Below, one piece after another: positions 55,001 to 63,756 of a stretch of 64,000 nt of DNA. The stretch is from Pycnopodia helianthoides (lineage: Eukaryota > Echinodermata > Asteroidea > Forcipulatida > Asteriidae). The position numbers and the translations under genes are program-made. Under the pieces are notes generated by a model. The model was not told where the DNA came from and made no database searches. It saw only the letters and a list, made by a program, of their open reading frames with translations. Each line of letters starts with the position of its first letter. The stretch's first letter is position 1. The stretch spans positions 11,418,974-11,482,973 of the forward strand of contig CM063263.1 in NCBI GenBank assembly GCA_032158295.1, in the 5' to 3' direction.

Positions 55001-57929
55001 TTACTAGGTGTTACATACAAATGGGTCTCGTAGTTTTTAACCGTTAAGGAAAATTAGAAACAGATTTTTAACATTTGTTCCTGGTTAAACAGTTTAAAAC
55101 GTCCCAACCCTAGTCCCCAGCTACGGCAGCGCTGGCAAGGGGTCTTTGCTAAAGAGCAAACAAACTAATTATGCAAAACTTGAAGTTATGCCTGATGGAA
55201 ACAGACTGAAAGGGTTTCGAGTTCTGCGGTAAAACCATGTGAGAAATGTTGTTGGAGTAGTTCTAGCTCTGAGACGAGCCGGTTTGCCCTCCACATTTTG
55301 ACCAGCCTACTCCGGCCCTCATCTTGAGCCACAAATGAGGTATATCAACCCGTTACCACAAACCTACATAACCTCTAGAGCTAATTGTAAGTTTCCAAAA
55401 TTTGGAACACATGCGTGTCTGTTATAACGAGAATGTTTTTATTCATTTTGATTTGGTGATAAAATGTTTATAATTTTTTGTTTGTTGCGTTACCACAAAC
55501 CTACATAACCTCTAGAAGTAATTATGAGTTTCCAACATTTGGAACACATGCGTTTCGGTTATAACAAGAAAGTTTTTATTTATTTTGATTTGGTGAAAAA
55601 ATGTTTATAATTTTTTGTTTGTTGCGTTACCACAAACCTACATAACCTCTAAAAGTAATTATGAGTTTCCAACATTTGGAACACATGCGTTTCGGTTATA
55701 ACAAGAAAGTTTTTATTTATTTTGATTTGGTGATAAAATGTTCATCGTGTTTTGTTTGATCTTGTTTTTTAGGTCGAGCCAAAGCAGTCAAGATTGCAGG
55801 TGAGAATAATTTCAATATTTACTCAAAGTTTTGATGGTTGACACTGCAAGCACTCTTGCTTTCAGTTACCTATTTCTCCACCAATTTGTGTTTTTCTGTC
55901 TAATAATAATAATCTGATTACATTTTTTACAGGATCATTCTGTTTCAACAAGTCAAGCATCGCCAGGTGGTGTCCCAGTTGACGAAAACTCAGCCAAAAA
56001 GGTGATTATAAAAAAAAATTACACGAAAAGAAATATTTTTAAAAAGGGTCATTATGTGAACACTAAAACAGTTAAATTCATTCTTATTATGTCATTTTTT
56101 TCTCAATTAGGTTGATTGTAATTTCCACAGAGTGGTGTGTGTACATTTCACATCAGTACAACGTCTGTCTCGAATTTGTAGCAACATTTTTTTTGGGGGG
56201 GGGGGGTTTATGCACGTTTGCCCCAAACAAGGCTAAAAGCCACTCTTGGTAAGAGGAAAAATGATTAAATGTGAAATTGTAGCTCATAAAGGGTATAAAT
56301 CTAGGATAATATTATCGTGATATCAAGTGTGCTAGGATAGAATAATAATGATAATAATAATAATAACGATAATAATAAATCGCTTAAGATAGTTTGCCGG
56401 ATTTGACGTTCCCGATCTTCTTTCAGGAACCCTCCATGTCTACCAGTTCGCCATCTTCTCCCAATCCAGCAACACTAGATGCAGTCACACCACCACCTAC
56501 TAAAAAGGTATTTATTGTACTGCAGTCAAGACCCTTCAGTTATTCCAATAAATATTTAATACCAAAAACATTTCATTTTAAAACTAGGTTGCCTGGATGA
56601 GGTTGCCTGTAAATTACCTTGTGTGACATGACGCTATCAAAGTGTTGGTGGGCTGTTATCTTTCATTATGTTCACAAGCAGAAAATCAAGTTTTAATTTA
56701 TAAACATTTTTGTTGCACTTACAGCAAAGGCGGAACTCGGTGAGCATTCCTGAGCATCAAGAGATGCCCGAGTTGCCCAAAGTACCTGAACACGACGAGG
56801 AAACTCAAGGTAACACCACAGAGTGCAACTGCCAAGAAAGGTTCGATGCACTGCTGGAAGAGAAACTGGCTCAGCAACGGAAGGAGCTTCAGAAAGTTCA
56901 CGATAAGGCTGTCAAAGAGGCGCTCAAGAAGGTCTGTATATCCCTTACCCCCTCTCCCCCTCCCCCCTCCTCTGTAATGTCTGATGAAGGGGAATGTCAA
57001 ATTCAATTTTGTGATGTACTCACAGATATTGACAATATAGGGAGTCCACCAACATAGGGCTCAGATAGCTCAGTTGGTAGAGTTGGCACATTAATCCTGA
57101 GGTCGTTGGTTCAACTCCCACTCCAGCCAATTTCCGTGCATTGCGGCTTAAACACCGGTTGGCTTATACGCCGAAGATTACGGTACCTGATATTTGAAAA
57201 ATGAACGTTGTAGTTATAAAAAGGTTGTAACTCAATCAACAATCGTGCACTGACATCACAAACTGCTGTGCTCTTCCGTTTCAGGCAAAGGAAGAGTTCA
57301 AGGAGGAGAAGGAGAAGGCACTGACCCACAATAGGGACATCTTGAAGATGGACGCGGAGGCAGAGAGGAAGGAGGCGGCGGAGAGAGCCCAAGTAGACAA
57401 AGAGGAAGAGACGGAGAAACTCAAGACCAAACATAAGGAGGAGATCTCCTTCACTAAGAAACGACAGTGGGTAAGTTCATCTGTAGGAATTTGAAACTTC
57501 AGGGCCCAATTTCATAAAGCTGCTTACGCACAAAAAGTAGCTAAGCACAACAAAATTTTGCTTTCCAGAATAAGGTTACCAACCAAAGTACCATGTCATG
57601 TACAATATGTAGCTGGTACCCTGTTTATTTCTCCTCCAATTTCAAGCCCTTGGATTTGTTATGTATGGTCAGCTTTGTATACTCAGCACTTTCTGAGACT
57701 TGTGGGGGGGGGGGAACCAACAAGCTGCTCGGGTGAGTTTATTGGAATATTCCTCAGTCCAAGCCCACCTGTCTGATGGGTTTTGTGTGTTTTTTCTGTT
57801 TGACAGTGTATTAACTGTGAGCAAGAGGCCATGTATCACTGCTGCTGGAACACCTCCTACTGCAGCATCAACTGTCAACAAGGCCACTGGCACAAAGAAC
57901 ACAAACGTCTCTGCAGACGCAAACGGTGA
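45904..57929 (+). CDS. ZMYND11: ZMYND11 (BS69) orthologue, 16 coding exons, 633 residues
   Basis: Nuclear chromatin reader. In vertebrates ZMYND11 binds H3K36me3 (preferring H3.3) through bromodomain-zinc-PWWP modules and restrains transcription elongation; its MYND domain recruits PxLxP partners. Domain order here: winged-helix, residues 1-95; PHD, 96-147; bromodomain, 148-254; zinc motif, 255-281; PWWP, 282-363; Ser/Pro-rich linker to about 470; Lys/Glu coiled coil, 470-593; MYND, 594-633. Total exon length is 1,902 bp with no break, and human is about 600 residues. Exons are nearly all phase 0, except the two junctions around PWWP exon 9 (phase 2). A leader exon 5 kb upstream is inferred. 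Confidence 0.93.
46149..46380. mobile_element. 232-bp TIR element in the intron after the first ZMYND11 coding exon
   Basis: The outer ctatagatag at the left and ctatctatag at the right are followed inwards by ccatctttacgggca and its complement tgcccgtaaagatgg. No ORF. Confidence 0.75.
46872..46945 (-). mobile_element. tRNA-like SINE head (minus strand)
   Basis: On the minus strand CTCATAGCTCAGTTGGTGGA (A box) and a B box GGGTTCAAATTCC flank an anticodon-like arm. The pieces around it look SINE-like; a working tRNA gene is less likely but not excluded. Confidence 0.5.
47102..47245. mobile_element. 144-bp TIR element
   Basis: The left atagactgagcaagtctcgt, continuing gcgtattcgaacatt, mirrors the right end aatgttcaaatacacgcgag, continuing acttgcacggtctat. 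Ends 84 bp before ZMYND11 exon 2. Confidence 0.75.
47330..47446 (+). CDS. ZMYND11: ZMYND11 exon 2: winged-helix end
   Basis: After catttcag: [20 protein letters not shown] then [15 protein letters not shown], donor gtaact. The KxGxxQExFW block matches the vertebrate KAGIEQEGYW. Confidence 0.88.
47590..47785 (+). mobile_element. SINE type B, copy 3 (5'-truncated)
   Basis: attggtagtgcacgtaaaag, tgtttctggtccacatagca, cattgccagaaatatata and an (aat)n tail, as in copies at 8652 and 33780. Confidence 0.65.
47932..48087 (+). CDS. ZMYND11: ZMYND11 exon 3: PHD finger
   Basis: Fifty-two codons, phase 0. [20 protein letters not shown], then RVYHPECV and WTCSVCK, give the C4-H-C3 zinc ligands in order. 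Spliced between ctgtttag and gtaagg. Confidence 0.93.
48714..48797 (+). CDS. ZMYND11: ZMYND11 exon 4: start of bromodomain region
   Basis: [20 protein letters not shown] then VLNRMKDK, phase 0 both ends, between tctctcag and gtatgt. Matches the helix before the vertebrate RMKERAIDLNKK. Confidence 0.88.
49386..49573. mobile_element. Short TIR element, GGGCCCAATTTCAT family, copy 3
   Basis: gggcccaatttcatagagct at the left and gcagctgtatgaaattgagc at the right, with the shared core caggataccagtcacaaatg. Confidence 0.75.
49688..49780 (+). CDS. ZMYND11: ZMYND11 exon 5: bromodomain
   Basis: [20 protein letters not shown] then [11 protein letters not shown], phase 0, between tctacag and a weaker donor gttcgt. 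Confidence 0.88.
49813..49870. mobile_element. Left-end fragment of the GACCGATCC TIR family
   Basis: gaccgatccattaagctccg plus cccctcattgaccaatcac, as at 8376. The right end was not found. Confidence 0.55.
50167..50585 (+). mobile_element. tRNA-derived SINE, type C, copy 1
   Basis: gtggggtgttgtggccgagc (A box), gtgagttcgagtcccggtct (B box), then ggtgctacataaatggtctc and cataaacttcaaaacctgtc. The last part, ttatgtaacctttttatcct, is shared with 54960 and ends about 25 bp before the exon 6 acceptor. Confidence 0.7.
50611..50754 (+). CDS. ZMYND11: ZMYND11 exon 6: bromodomain end
   Basis: [20 protein letters not shown] then [17 protein letters not shown]. The site where active bromodomains carry the acetyl-lysine-binding Asn (YN) reads YG, as in vertebrate ZMYND11 (FYG), so acetyl-lysine reading is unlikely. 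Phase 0. Confidence 0.9.
50960..51152 (-). mobile_element. LINE remnant (C-terminal end of reverse transcriptase ORF)
   Basis: Minus strand: [20 protein letters not shown] then [20 protein letters not shown] and EDRLKFCLF. The GDR-FxxAxPxLWNxLPxxVR...F--LK-xLF pattern is typical of CR1/L2-like polymerase tails. An (aat)n tract at about 50848-50866 beyond the 3' end fits a LINE tail. Confidence 0.75.
51153..51494 (-). pseudogene. Possible GPCR-like relic next to the LINE tail
   Basis: Minus-strand open stretch with a hydrophobic segment [19 protein letters not shown] followed by [15 protein letters not shown], resembling the TM3-DRY-ICL2 part of rhodopsin-like receptors. No other TM segments are open nearby. 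Could be chance or LINE-transduced sequence. Confidence 0.25.
51587..51964. mobile_element. TTAA-flanked short element, family 3, copy 2
   Basis: TTAA, then agacactggatacctttggt, ending aattaccaatagtgtccagt and TTAA (378 bp). Includes a gagacctcacgcgtgaggtc palindrome near 51776. Confidence 0.75.
52036..52116 (+). CDS. ZMYND11: ZMYND11 exon 7: zinc motif between bromodomain and PWWP
   Basis: [20 protein letters not shown] then GWFCKPC: two CxxC pairs, matching LCKNCFYLSN and WFCYPC of vertebrates. Phase 0, between tttctag and gtaagt. Confidence 0.92.
52424..52560. mobile_element. Family 3 fragment
   Basis: gttgatagtataaaacattg, gagaaacggctccctctgaa and gattttgagacctaggtctc match the element at 51587, in opposite orientation. 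Confidence 0.55.
53262..53380 (+). CDS. ZMYND11: ZMYND11 exon 8: PWWP first half
   Basis: [20 protein letters not shown] then [11 protein letters not shown]. The [13 protein letters not shown] box supplies the aromatic-cage residues that hold trimethyl-lysine. Leaves phase 2 before gtgagt. Confidence 0.93.
53410..53697. repeat. Minisatellite filling ZMYND11 intron 8
   Basis: Units starting caggctg(t/c)catagttta at 53413, 53516 and 53628 (spacing 103 and 112 bp), each with gatattgaatggtcagacag. Units carry an acceptor-like atcttgcag. The array occupies most of the 347-bp intron. Confidence 0.9.
53728..53853 (+). CDS. ZMYND11: ZMYND11 exon 9: PWWP second half
   Basis: Completes Arg and reads [20 protein letters not shown] then [20 protein letters not shown] is the conserved junction. 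Phase 2 in and out, between catacag and gtgagt. Confidence 0.92.
54370..54490 (+). CDS. ZMYND11: ZMYND11 exon 10: acidic linker
   Basis: [20 protein letters not shown] then [18 protein letters not shown], low complexity, phase 2 to 0. Corresponds to the Glu/Ser-rich region after PWWP. Confidence 0.82.
54521..54945 (+). mobile_element. tRNA-derived SINE, type C, copy 2
   Basis: ggcgcgtcgtggttgagcag, gtgggttcgagtaccggtcg (B box), cgtaggtcccgtgtgttgtg, ggtgctacataaatgggtct, then gcgctaaataagactccaat and an (att)n tail. The most complete type C copy. Confidence 0.8.
55352..55762. repeat. Three tandem copies of a 137-bp unit
   Basis: gttaccacaaacctacataa recurs at 55352, 55489 and 55626. Copies 2 and 3 are nearly identical (both have catgcgtttcggttataaca), while copy 1 is diverged. 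Intron 10 of the ZMYND11 gene, ending 10 bp before micro-exon 11. Confidence 0.92.
55773..55799 (+). CDS. ZMYND11: ZMYND11 micro-exon 11
   Basis: 27 bp reading VEPKQSRLQ between tttttag and gtgaga, phase 0. Could be an optional exon. Confidence 0.6.
55933..56001 (+). CDS. ZMYND11: ZMYND11 exon 12: Ser-rich linker
   Basis: [20 protein letters not shown] then AKK between tttacag and gtgatt, phase 0. Confidence 0.7.
56427..56507 (+). CDS. ZMYND11: ZMYND11 exon 13: Ser/Pro-rich linker
   Basis: [20 protein letters not shown] then TPPPTKK between tctttcag and gtattt, phase 0. Confidence 0.72.
56725..56931 (+). CDS. ZMYND11: ZMYND11 exon 14: start of coiled coil
   Basis: Sixty-nine codons. Begins [20 protein letters not shown], then a CNCQERF segment and [20 protein letters not shown] with heptad-like Leu/Lys/Glu. 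Phase 0, donor gtctgt. Parallels the vertebrate KIFNDFKDRM to REALEKL region. Confidence 0.88.
57058..57131 (+). mobile_element. tRNA-derived SINE head, type D
   Basis: gatagctcagttggtagagt (A box), cattaatcc and ttggttcaactcccactcc (B box). Same anticodon-loop sequence as the copies at 1928 and 42680. Intron 14 of the ZMYND11 gene. Confidence 0.6.
57285..57470 (+). CDS. ZMYND11: ZMYND11 exon 15: coiled coil
   Basis: [20 protein letters not shown] and on to [13 protein letters not shown], highly charged helix, phase 0. KKRQW leads straight into the MYND finger, as vertebrate KKKQW does. Confidence 0.92.
57502..57617. mobile_element. GGGCCCAATTTCAT family, truncated copy 4
   Basis: Starts gggcccaatttcataaagct. 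The internal order is inverted relative to the other copies (gtagctaagcacaac, then aaggttaccaaccaaagtac), and the far end is missing. Last intron of the ZMYND11 gene. Confidence 0.6.
57807..57929 (+). CDS. ZMYND11: ZMYND11 exon 16: MYND zinc finger and stop
   Basis: [20 protein letters not shown] then [20 protein letters not shown] and TGA. All zinc ligands of the MYND fold are present, and the C-terminal CRRKR matches the vertebrate end. Confidence 0.95.
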   Translation, partial: CINCEQEAMYHCCWNTSYCSINCQQGHWHKEHKRLCRRKR

Positions 57930-58750
57930 CCTGACCTCAAGAGGTCAAATGTCAACCACGGGTCAACTCATACAAGGTCAGGTATCCCTAAACAGTTCGA
58001 TGCAGATATTGAAATCCTTCATCATCATTTTTTTTCTTTCTCGTTTTGTGACTCATTTTCTCCGAAGTTAAAAGTTTTCTTGTTCATATTTTGTTTCAAA
58101 CAAAAGGATATTTTAGTTTTGCAATTAATCTTAAGACGTTGTTTGAAAATTTACGATAGTTTGATGGACAGCGTCCCATAATTTGTCGTGAAGGTGTGTA
58201 TATTTTTTTATGAGTTGCTCAAATTTAAAAAAAGAAAAACAGATCCTGTGTATGTTTTCTTTGCCAGGTTTTCTGAGGATCTATTGTGGTTCTTTATCCA
58301 GGGTTAATTTACTTTATGTCAAGCCCTATATTTTATTCGTACTATTGAAACTATTGTTTCAAGCTTTTAAAGCACAACTCTTACTTCAGAAAATAAGGCC
58401 AAACCTTTTGCATGTTTTCAGTTCGGGTGCCTCTATTTTTTCGGTTATGTTTCTTAATCAGTTTGTGATTATTCTCGGGAGTATATACAAGACGCACAAT
58501 GCATTTTTTCACCGTTTCCTTCGTGCTGCATACCTCAACACATCAGCCCTGTAAAAAAACTCTCTGAAATAATTATTGCGTTCTTGCCAGTAAAAGTGGT
58601 TAAATATTTTGTTGCACCAGTGCAAAAGCGTTGTCTGTCAGTTTTGTAGTATACAAATATAACATGTATAATTTGGTATTACACTTACACCGATGTGTAT
58701 TAAGCACTGTATACTCAGTACTTTCCCGAGCTCTGTGAAAAAAATACACT
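57930..58750 (+). other. ZMYND11: 3' flank and probable 3' UTR of the ZMYND11 gene
   Basis: T-rich sequence. No canonical AATAAA was noticed, so the transcript end is unknown. Confidence 0.4.
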
Positions 58751-58815
58751 CGGTTGGGATTCGAACCCTTTGCATTGCTAGAGCAGATGTTTTACCACTA
58801 GACCACCGAGCTAGC
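58751..58815 (-). mobile_element. tRNA-like sequence (minus strand)
   Basis: Minus strand: GCTCGGTGGTCTAGTGGTAA (A box) with a B box GGGTTCGAATCCC. The stem around the anticodon is imperfect. SINE head more likely than a working tRNA. Confidence 0.45.
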
Positions 58816-58978
58816 CCGATGACAAGAGGTAGTTTGAATCCTTCGCAGCGGGTACTGCAACGATGCAAAAATTAACAACTATCAAGTATAACATGGTTTG
58901 AGGGTGTACAGTCCATATTAGCTCCCCCGAGGCATTGGAAGTTGATACTGTAGTTCCTGAGACGAAGCCGGGGGAATG

Positions 58979-59355
58979 TGGCGTGTCGTGGCCGAGTGGA
59001 TAGGAACACCGGACTCAAGCTCTGGTGTATCTGATCATCAGAGTGTGGGTTCGAGTTCCGGTCTTGACACGTGTGTCCTAAAGCGAGACACGTTATTGCT
59101 GCGTCCGTAGGTCCCGTGTGTCGCGTATAAACGCACGCACAAGAGCCCAGTGCACTTATCGTAAAGAGCAGGGGTGCGCCCCGGTGTTCCTGGTTTGATT
59201 GGCAGCATTGTGCACCGCAGCACCGTGTAAACCATTACATGGTGCTACGGAAAGGAAAAAAGGTTTCATACTTCAAAACTTAGCTCCACATACCTTGCAG
59301 AAAAACTATGCCCGTCGGGTGTGATAAAGCGCTATTTAAGACTGGGTATTATTAT
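58979..59355 (+). mobile_element. tRNA-derived SINE, type C, copy 3
   Basis: tggcgtgtcgtggccgagtg, gtgggttcgagttccggtct (B box), cgtaggtcccgtgtgtcgcg, then a gcgctatttaagactgggta end and an attattatta tail. Confidence 0.75.
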
Positions 59356-60271
59356 TATGAAATAGTTCTTGAACTTCCAATACTGAGGGGAGCTGATATC
59401 GACAGTACACGACCCAAAGTAAACCATGTTAAACTTGTTTTACTGTACTTCATACTTCTCAGCATCATTGAGCTCCGAAAAACTTGGATTTGCCATCTTT
59501 AGCGAGGGCGATATTTGCGCATGTGCTCTAGACCAGTGCAACTGTTCAATGGGTGCTTGGTAAGTGCATGCGCAGCAGACTATTGCACTTTTGATAGTGT
59601 ATTTAACCTGTGAATAATATTAGTTATCGCACAAGCGCGGGTGAAATACAGAAAAGTATAGCGCTTCTGCGTCCCGTATCCAACAGGGCCAAAGGCTGAG
59701 TTGGATATGGGACGCAGAAGCGCTATTTTTTCCGTATTCCGAATTTATCTTCAAGCAAACTTGATGCGCAGATTAACGCAATCTGCGTTGTTGAAGCAGC
59801 TGTACCTTTTATGTATACTGAGCTTAATATAGCGCAATAGCAGAGTGAGAAAAAAGCGGAATACGCAGGGTGTGATATATATCACACCCCTTGTGTTATG
59901 GGTCGACCGACCAATCAGAATTGAGGAGTCAAGTTGGCTTAAAGATAAATACTGGTATGCACGCTTGATCAACACCAAAAAATAGTGTGTAGCTCGTGAT
60001 GGTGAATGGTTACCAGTGAGAATTGGGCTCTCGATCATGAATATGTATGAGGTATGGTAATAATACAGTTTCTCGTTCTCACACACGAGAGGCTCTGTGC
60101 AGAATTATTGTTTCCTGGCGTCATTGGGTTTGTGTACATCCAGGATAGTTGTATAGGTATGCAAATTTTGAATTGATCAGCTGGTTTTCTCTTTATTCCT
60201 GTTTTAGTGCCACAGAAAAACTGAAAAACAGAGTTTTGTGAATCATTTCTTGTATTTTTTTTTTTTGAAAT
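59356..60271. other. Intergenic, repeat remnants
   Basis: Contains the hairpin at 59659 and a gtgtgatatatatcacacc palindrome at about 59870. No gene. Confidence 0.45.
59659..59725. repeat. Near-perfect 26-bp inverted repeat (hairpin)
   Basis: tagcgcttctgcgtcccgta plus tccaac, a 15-base loop, then the complement with a single mismatch. Outer gaaatacagaaaa / ttttttccgtattcc continue the symmetry weakly, so this is probably a small foldback element. Confidence 0.85.
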
Positions 60272-60619
60272 GAGATATCGCCCAATTCAAAAGGCCGGAC
60301 GGCCACTTCAAGGTGAGGGCTACACTTAACTGATTTGGGCTGTCGACCCAAATCAAGTGTCACCAGGGGCACGTTGCCACCTACTCCTGTGGCTAAAATA
60401 GGGTTATTCCCTTCACGGTCCGTGAGGATGTAGGCATGAGTATCATCTACTCATAGCCTGGCAGAATGCACTACCTTCCCAACTTTTTACCAAGCAATTA
60501 TGGTTAAGTGCCTTGCTCGAGGGCACAGGTGTCATGACCGGGACTCGAACCCACACTCTGCTGCTGACAACACCAGAGCTTGAGCCGGGTGCTCTTAACC
60601 GCTCGCCACAACACGCCAC
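60272..60619 (-). mobile_element. tRNA-derived SINE, type A, full-length reference copy
   Basis: Minus strand: starts GTGGCGTGTTGTGGCGAGCG, B box GGGTTCGAGTCCCGG, body with CCATAATTGCTTGG, GTAGTGCATTCTGCC, AGGAGTAGGTGGCAACGTGC and GTCCGGCCTTTTGAATTGGG, ending GCGATATCTC. About 348 bp, intact. Confidence 0.85.
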
Positions 60620-62883
60620 CCTCTTGTTCCCTTTAACTCTGTGGTCCTAATACTGACCTAACATGATTTAGCGACCCAGAGGGGCTAAAGATTTGTAAAG
60701 TTATATTGTACAGGGATCGGCAACAGTGTACATACAAGCATTTTAATGATAGAAGAAGACAACAAATCTTTATCTTTACGCCAATTTAACTTATTCAAAG
60801 TCCTGTGAAAGTTGTAGTCTTCATACAAGCCTGGCCTCTCATTTAATAAATTTCCCTGTGCACGTAGAGGAGATAGCAACTAGAAAATGGACTGCAAAAG
60901 ACTTTAAGCCGTGAAATCTTGTCTTCAGTCTGATCAATTTCATGGACCTATTTGAGCACAAAAAAATTGCCTTGAGATGCTTAATGATTTTTTACACATT
61001 AAATTTTGGCTGGTTATCTGTATTTGCTAGGCATGATCAGCTATTTGTACAAAGCACTGTACTTTGATTTTCCCTGAATTTACTCTGAATATTGTTCAGA
61101 TCAGTTCCTCTATGACCTTGGGCAAATTTTTCAAAGCTGTCATCGGGGTTTTCAAAAAACGTTGCTGGTACCACCCGCGGTATTATTTTTTTTAGAAAAC
61201 CTGGCGCGAACTTTGTTTTAGAGAATATCATTGTCTAAATAGTAATGACAACAAGCGTTCTCGTCAAATGAAAACTAATTCCTTCTTCGTTCAATTCATC
61301 GTTTTATTCCACCTGTTTTTTCTAATCTTTGGGCAAATATTTGTGTAATGATTAAGTAAATAAGCGGATGTACTTCCCAAAATGTGGGAAGAACACATAT
61401 GCTAGATAACAAACTTAAATTAGTAATTACATTAGTCATGCATTTTATTGATTGATAAGAATGTTGTGTTTGAGGTTTCTATCCTTCACCTTATTGATTC
61501 ACGTCCATCTGGGTTTTTTTTTCTTCTAATCTTTGAGCAAATATTTGTGTCATCATTATGTACATTGGGGAAAGTTCAAATATTGGAAGAACACAGATGT
61601 TAGAAGACTAAGGTATTTAGTAAGTACTCCAATTTTCATAGCCACCTCTCATCATCTGTCAAAAATGTGTGGATTCTTCTGGTTGTTGTTTAGTGTTGTG
61701 TTTGCTTTGATTAAATTTTGACCCCATAAAATGAGCTGTCTTCAAAGTAGTGGACAATGTTTACAATTTCTTTGATAAACATCTGAAATCTGGTCACCCT
61801 TCCATGTCGAATGACCAAGCTGTATGATAATTGAAGTAAAAGTTACTGTACATTTAATTTTGGTGCTGTTTGTTTGCGGTTTTTTTATGTGTATCTGCTC
61901 TAAGTGGAGCAAATTTCGAAAAGTTGGTGAGCGCAGAAAAGTGTGGCTTAGCAAAAGGAAGTTACCAGCTGAATTTTCATTTCATAATATATATATATTG
62001 TGTACGGCTGGTTCCCTTCAACTTTTTCACTTAGTGAGTAAAGCAAGTTTGTCCGCCTAACAGCTCAATGATTTTGGGTCCAGGATCCAGCCCACAAACA
62101 CTCTGTTGAGGTGTTATGCCAAACAGATAGGCTTCAAAATGGTGGATATATAGCCAAAGCCAGAGCTGGGGTGGGGTATTTATAGGCTGGTACCTATGAT
62201 GTTTTGAAGCAAAATTACATTGATAATCACTCCACCAATTAGAGACTCAGACAGATGTCTGCTGTATAAAAGTATGTTTTGGCTGTGGATAAAGTATTTT
62301 GGCTACGTCTGCTGCAGTTGGTTTAGAGGCAGTGTTGAAGTGTAGCCAGATGCAATGATCTAGCCATAGCCAAGTGCCTCTCCCATTGGTTGTGGCTAAT
62401 GGCTAACCAAGCAAAGTCAGATGTAGTTAGCTTGTCAAAGCCACATGCACAAGCCAATAGGCCATATGCAACGAGCGCGATCTTAAAAAAACATACCGCA
62501 ATGCATCTTGGGAAACCAAGTACAGTATACAAATTTTTCAAGCTGCCAATATGGACGCCATGCTGTAGTTTACATGTAACTATGCCAGGTTTTATAGTTG
62601 TGTACTGCATTGCTTGAAAACCAGCGCGCCATGATCGCTGTTGGTGTTGCTTGGACTCGGATTTCACCCAGAATCCTTTGCGCGCCGATCATGCGCATTG
62701 GGACATGCACGCGGGCTATTGGAGAACCGCAGAATTCTAGGTGTTGGCAGGAGTACAGGGTAAATTTCCACCACTTCTGAGCTTGTGAACATTTCCAAGA
62801 ACAGTAGAATTTCCTTTGATAGTCTGCTGCCACCTAGGGTTCTTGAAAGCCTGCCATTGACACATTTTTGCAGATGTCTGCGC
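60620..62883. other. Intergenic, no gene recognised
   Basis: AT-rich. A dispersed repeat at about 62480-62590 matches 45490-45625 in reverse complement. Open frames here (for example 62323-62667 minus) overlap that repeat and show no family features. Confidence 0.45.
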
Positions 62884-63277
62884 TTAAAGGAACATTACAA
62901 AATTGGTAAGAAAAAAACTTGTAAAAATATACTTTTGATCACAGATTTACATAAAACTTACACGGTCTAATGATGATGGTAGTAGAAAACATCCCTTGAA
63001 ATATTTCTGTCTGAAATGCCATATTTCATGAGAAATGAATAAACCAATTTTCCGATTGGAGTTTATCGCTCAGTGAGCGTTTTATTCATTTGTTGAATCA
63101 ATATGATTTCATGCAAAATGTGTAATCGGTTTTTCACTATTTTCTCGTGACCCAGATGACCGATCGATCTCAAACTTCTGCAGGTTTGTCAGTTTATGTA
63201 TATGGTGGATTACATAAAGTGCTTACACTGCCAGCAACTGTTTTGTTAGCAAAACCAATTCTGTAATGTTCCTTTAA
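62884..63277 (+). mobile_element. TTAA-flanked TIR element, family 1, copy C
   Basis: TTAA aggaacattacaaaattggt ... accaattctgtaatgttcct TTAA. Same internal order as copy A, with gtttatcgctcagtgagcgt at the centre. Confidence 0.8.
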
Positions 63278-63756
63278 ATTTGAAGCATAGTCAGACGCAG
63301 CAATCTAGCCCAAAACAAGCCCTCTTATTAAGTCATCCAGAGTTCCAAACTAAGTATCGATTAGACAAAAAACTATTTTGCATCGGTATTTTATTTTATT
63401 TTAACTTGGAAGTTACCCCATTTGTGTATATACAAGAAAAAAACATGAAGACGATGTGAGTATATTATAGTTCGAGACAAGTCTTATTGTGATCTCTTTA
63501 TGAGGGTGATTATATAGATTTTTGTTTTCTAGCTGAAATGATTATGAATGAAAAGTTTATTAGTATTAATTGCTGTGCTTAGTGATAGCTCTGAAGAAGT
63601 GAAATACGAAAGTAGATTTTATGTGACACCCTCCCCCGAAATCAGGCAGTTATCGGAAATCGTGATCTGGCATTTTAGAGTGAAGACAATTGAAACACCA
63701 GGCATGATATCAATGTGATGTGAAGTCTTCAACATTTTATATGTTGGGTAATTTCT

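Noticed and set aside
57058..57131. Functional tRNA gene (also 1928-2011, 42680-42790, 46872-46945, 58751-58815)
   Set aside because: A and B boxes are present but acceptor and anticodon stems do not pair well, and three share the same degenerate loop and 3' flank, as expected of SINE heads. A tRNAscan-type covariance score would decide.
62323..62667. 114-codon minus-strand frame
   Set aside because: Lies over a dispersed repeat shared with 45490-45625 and has no recognisable domain.
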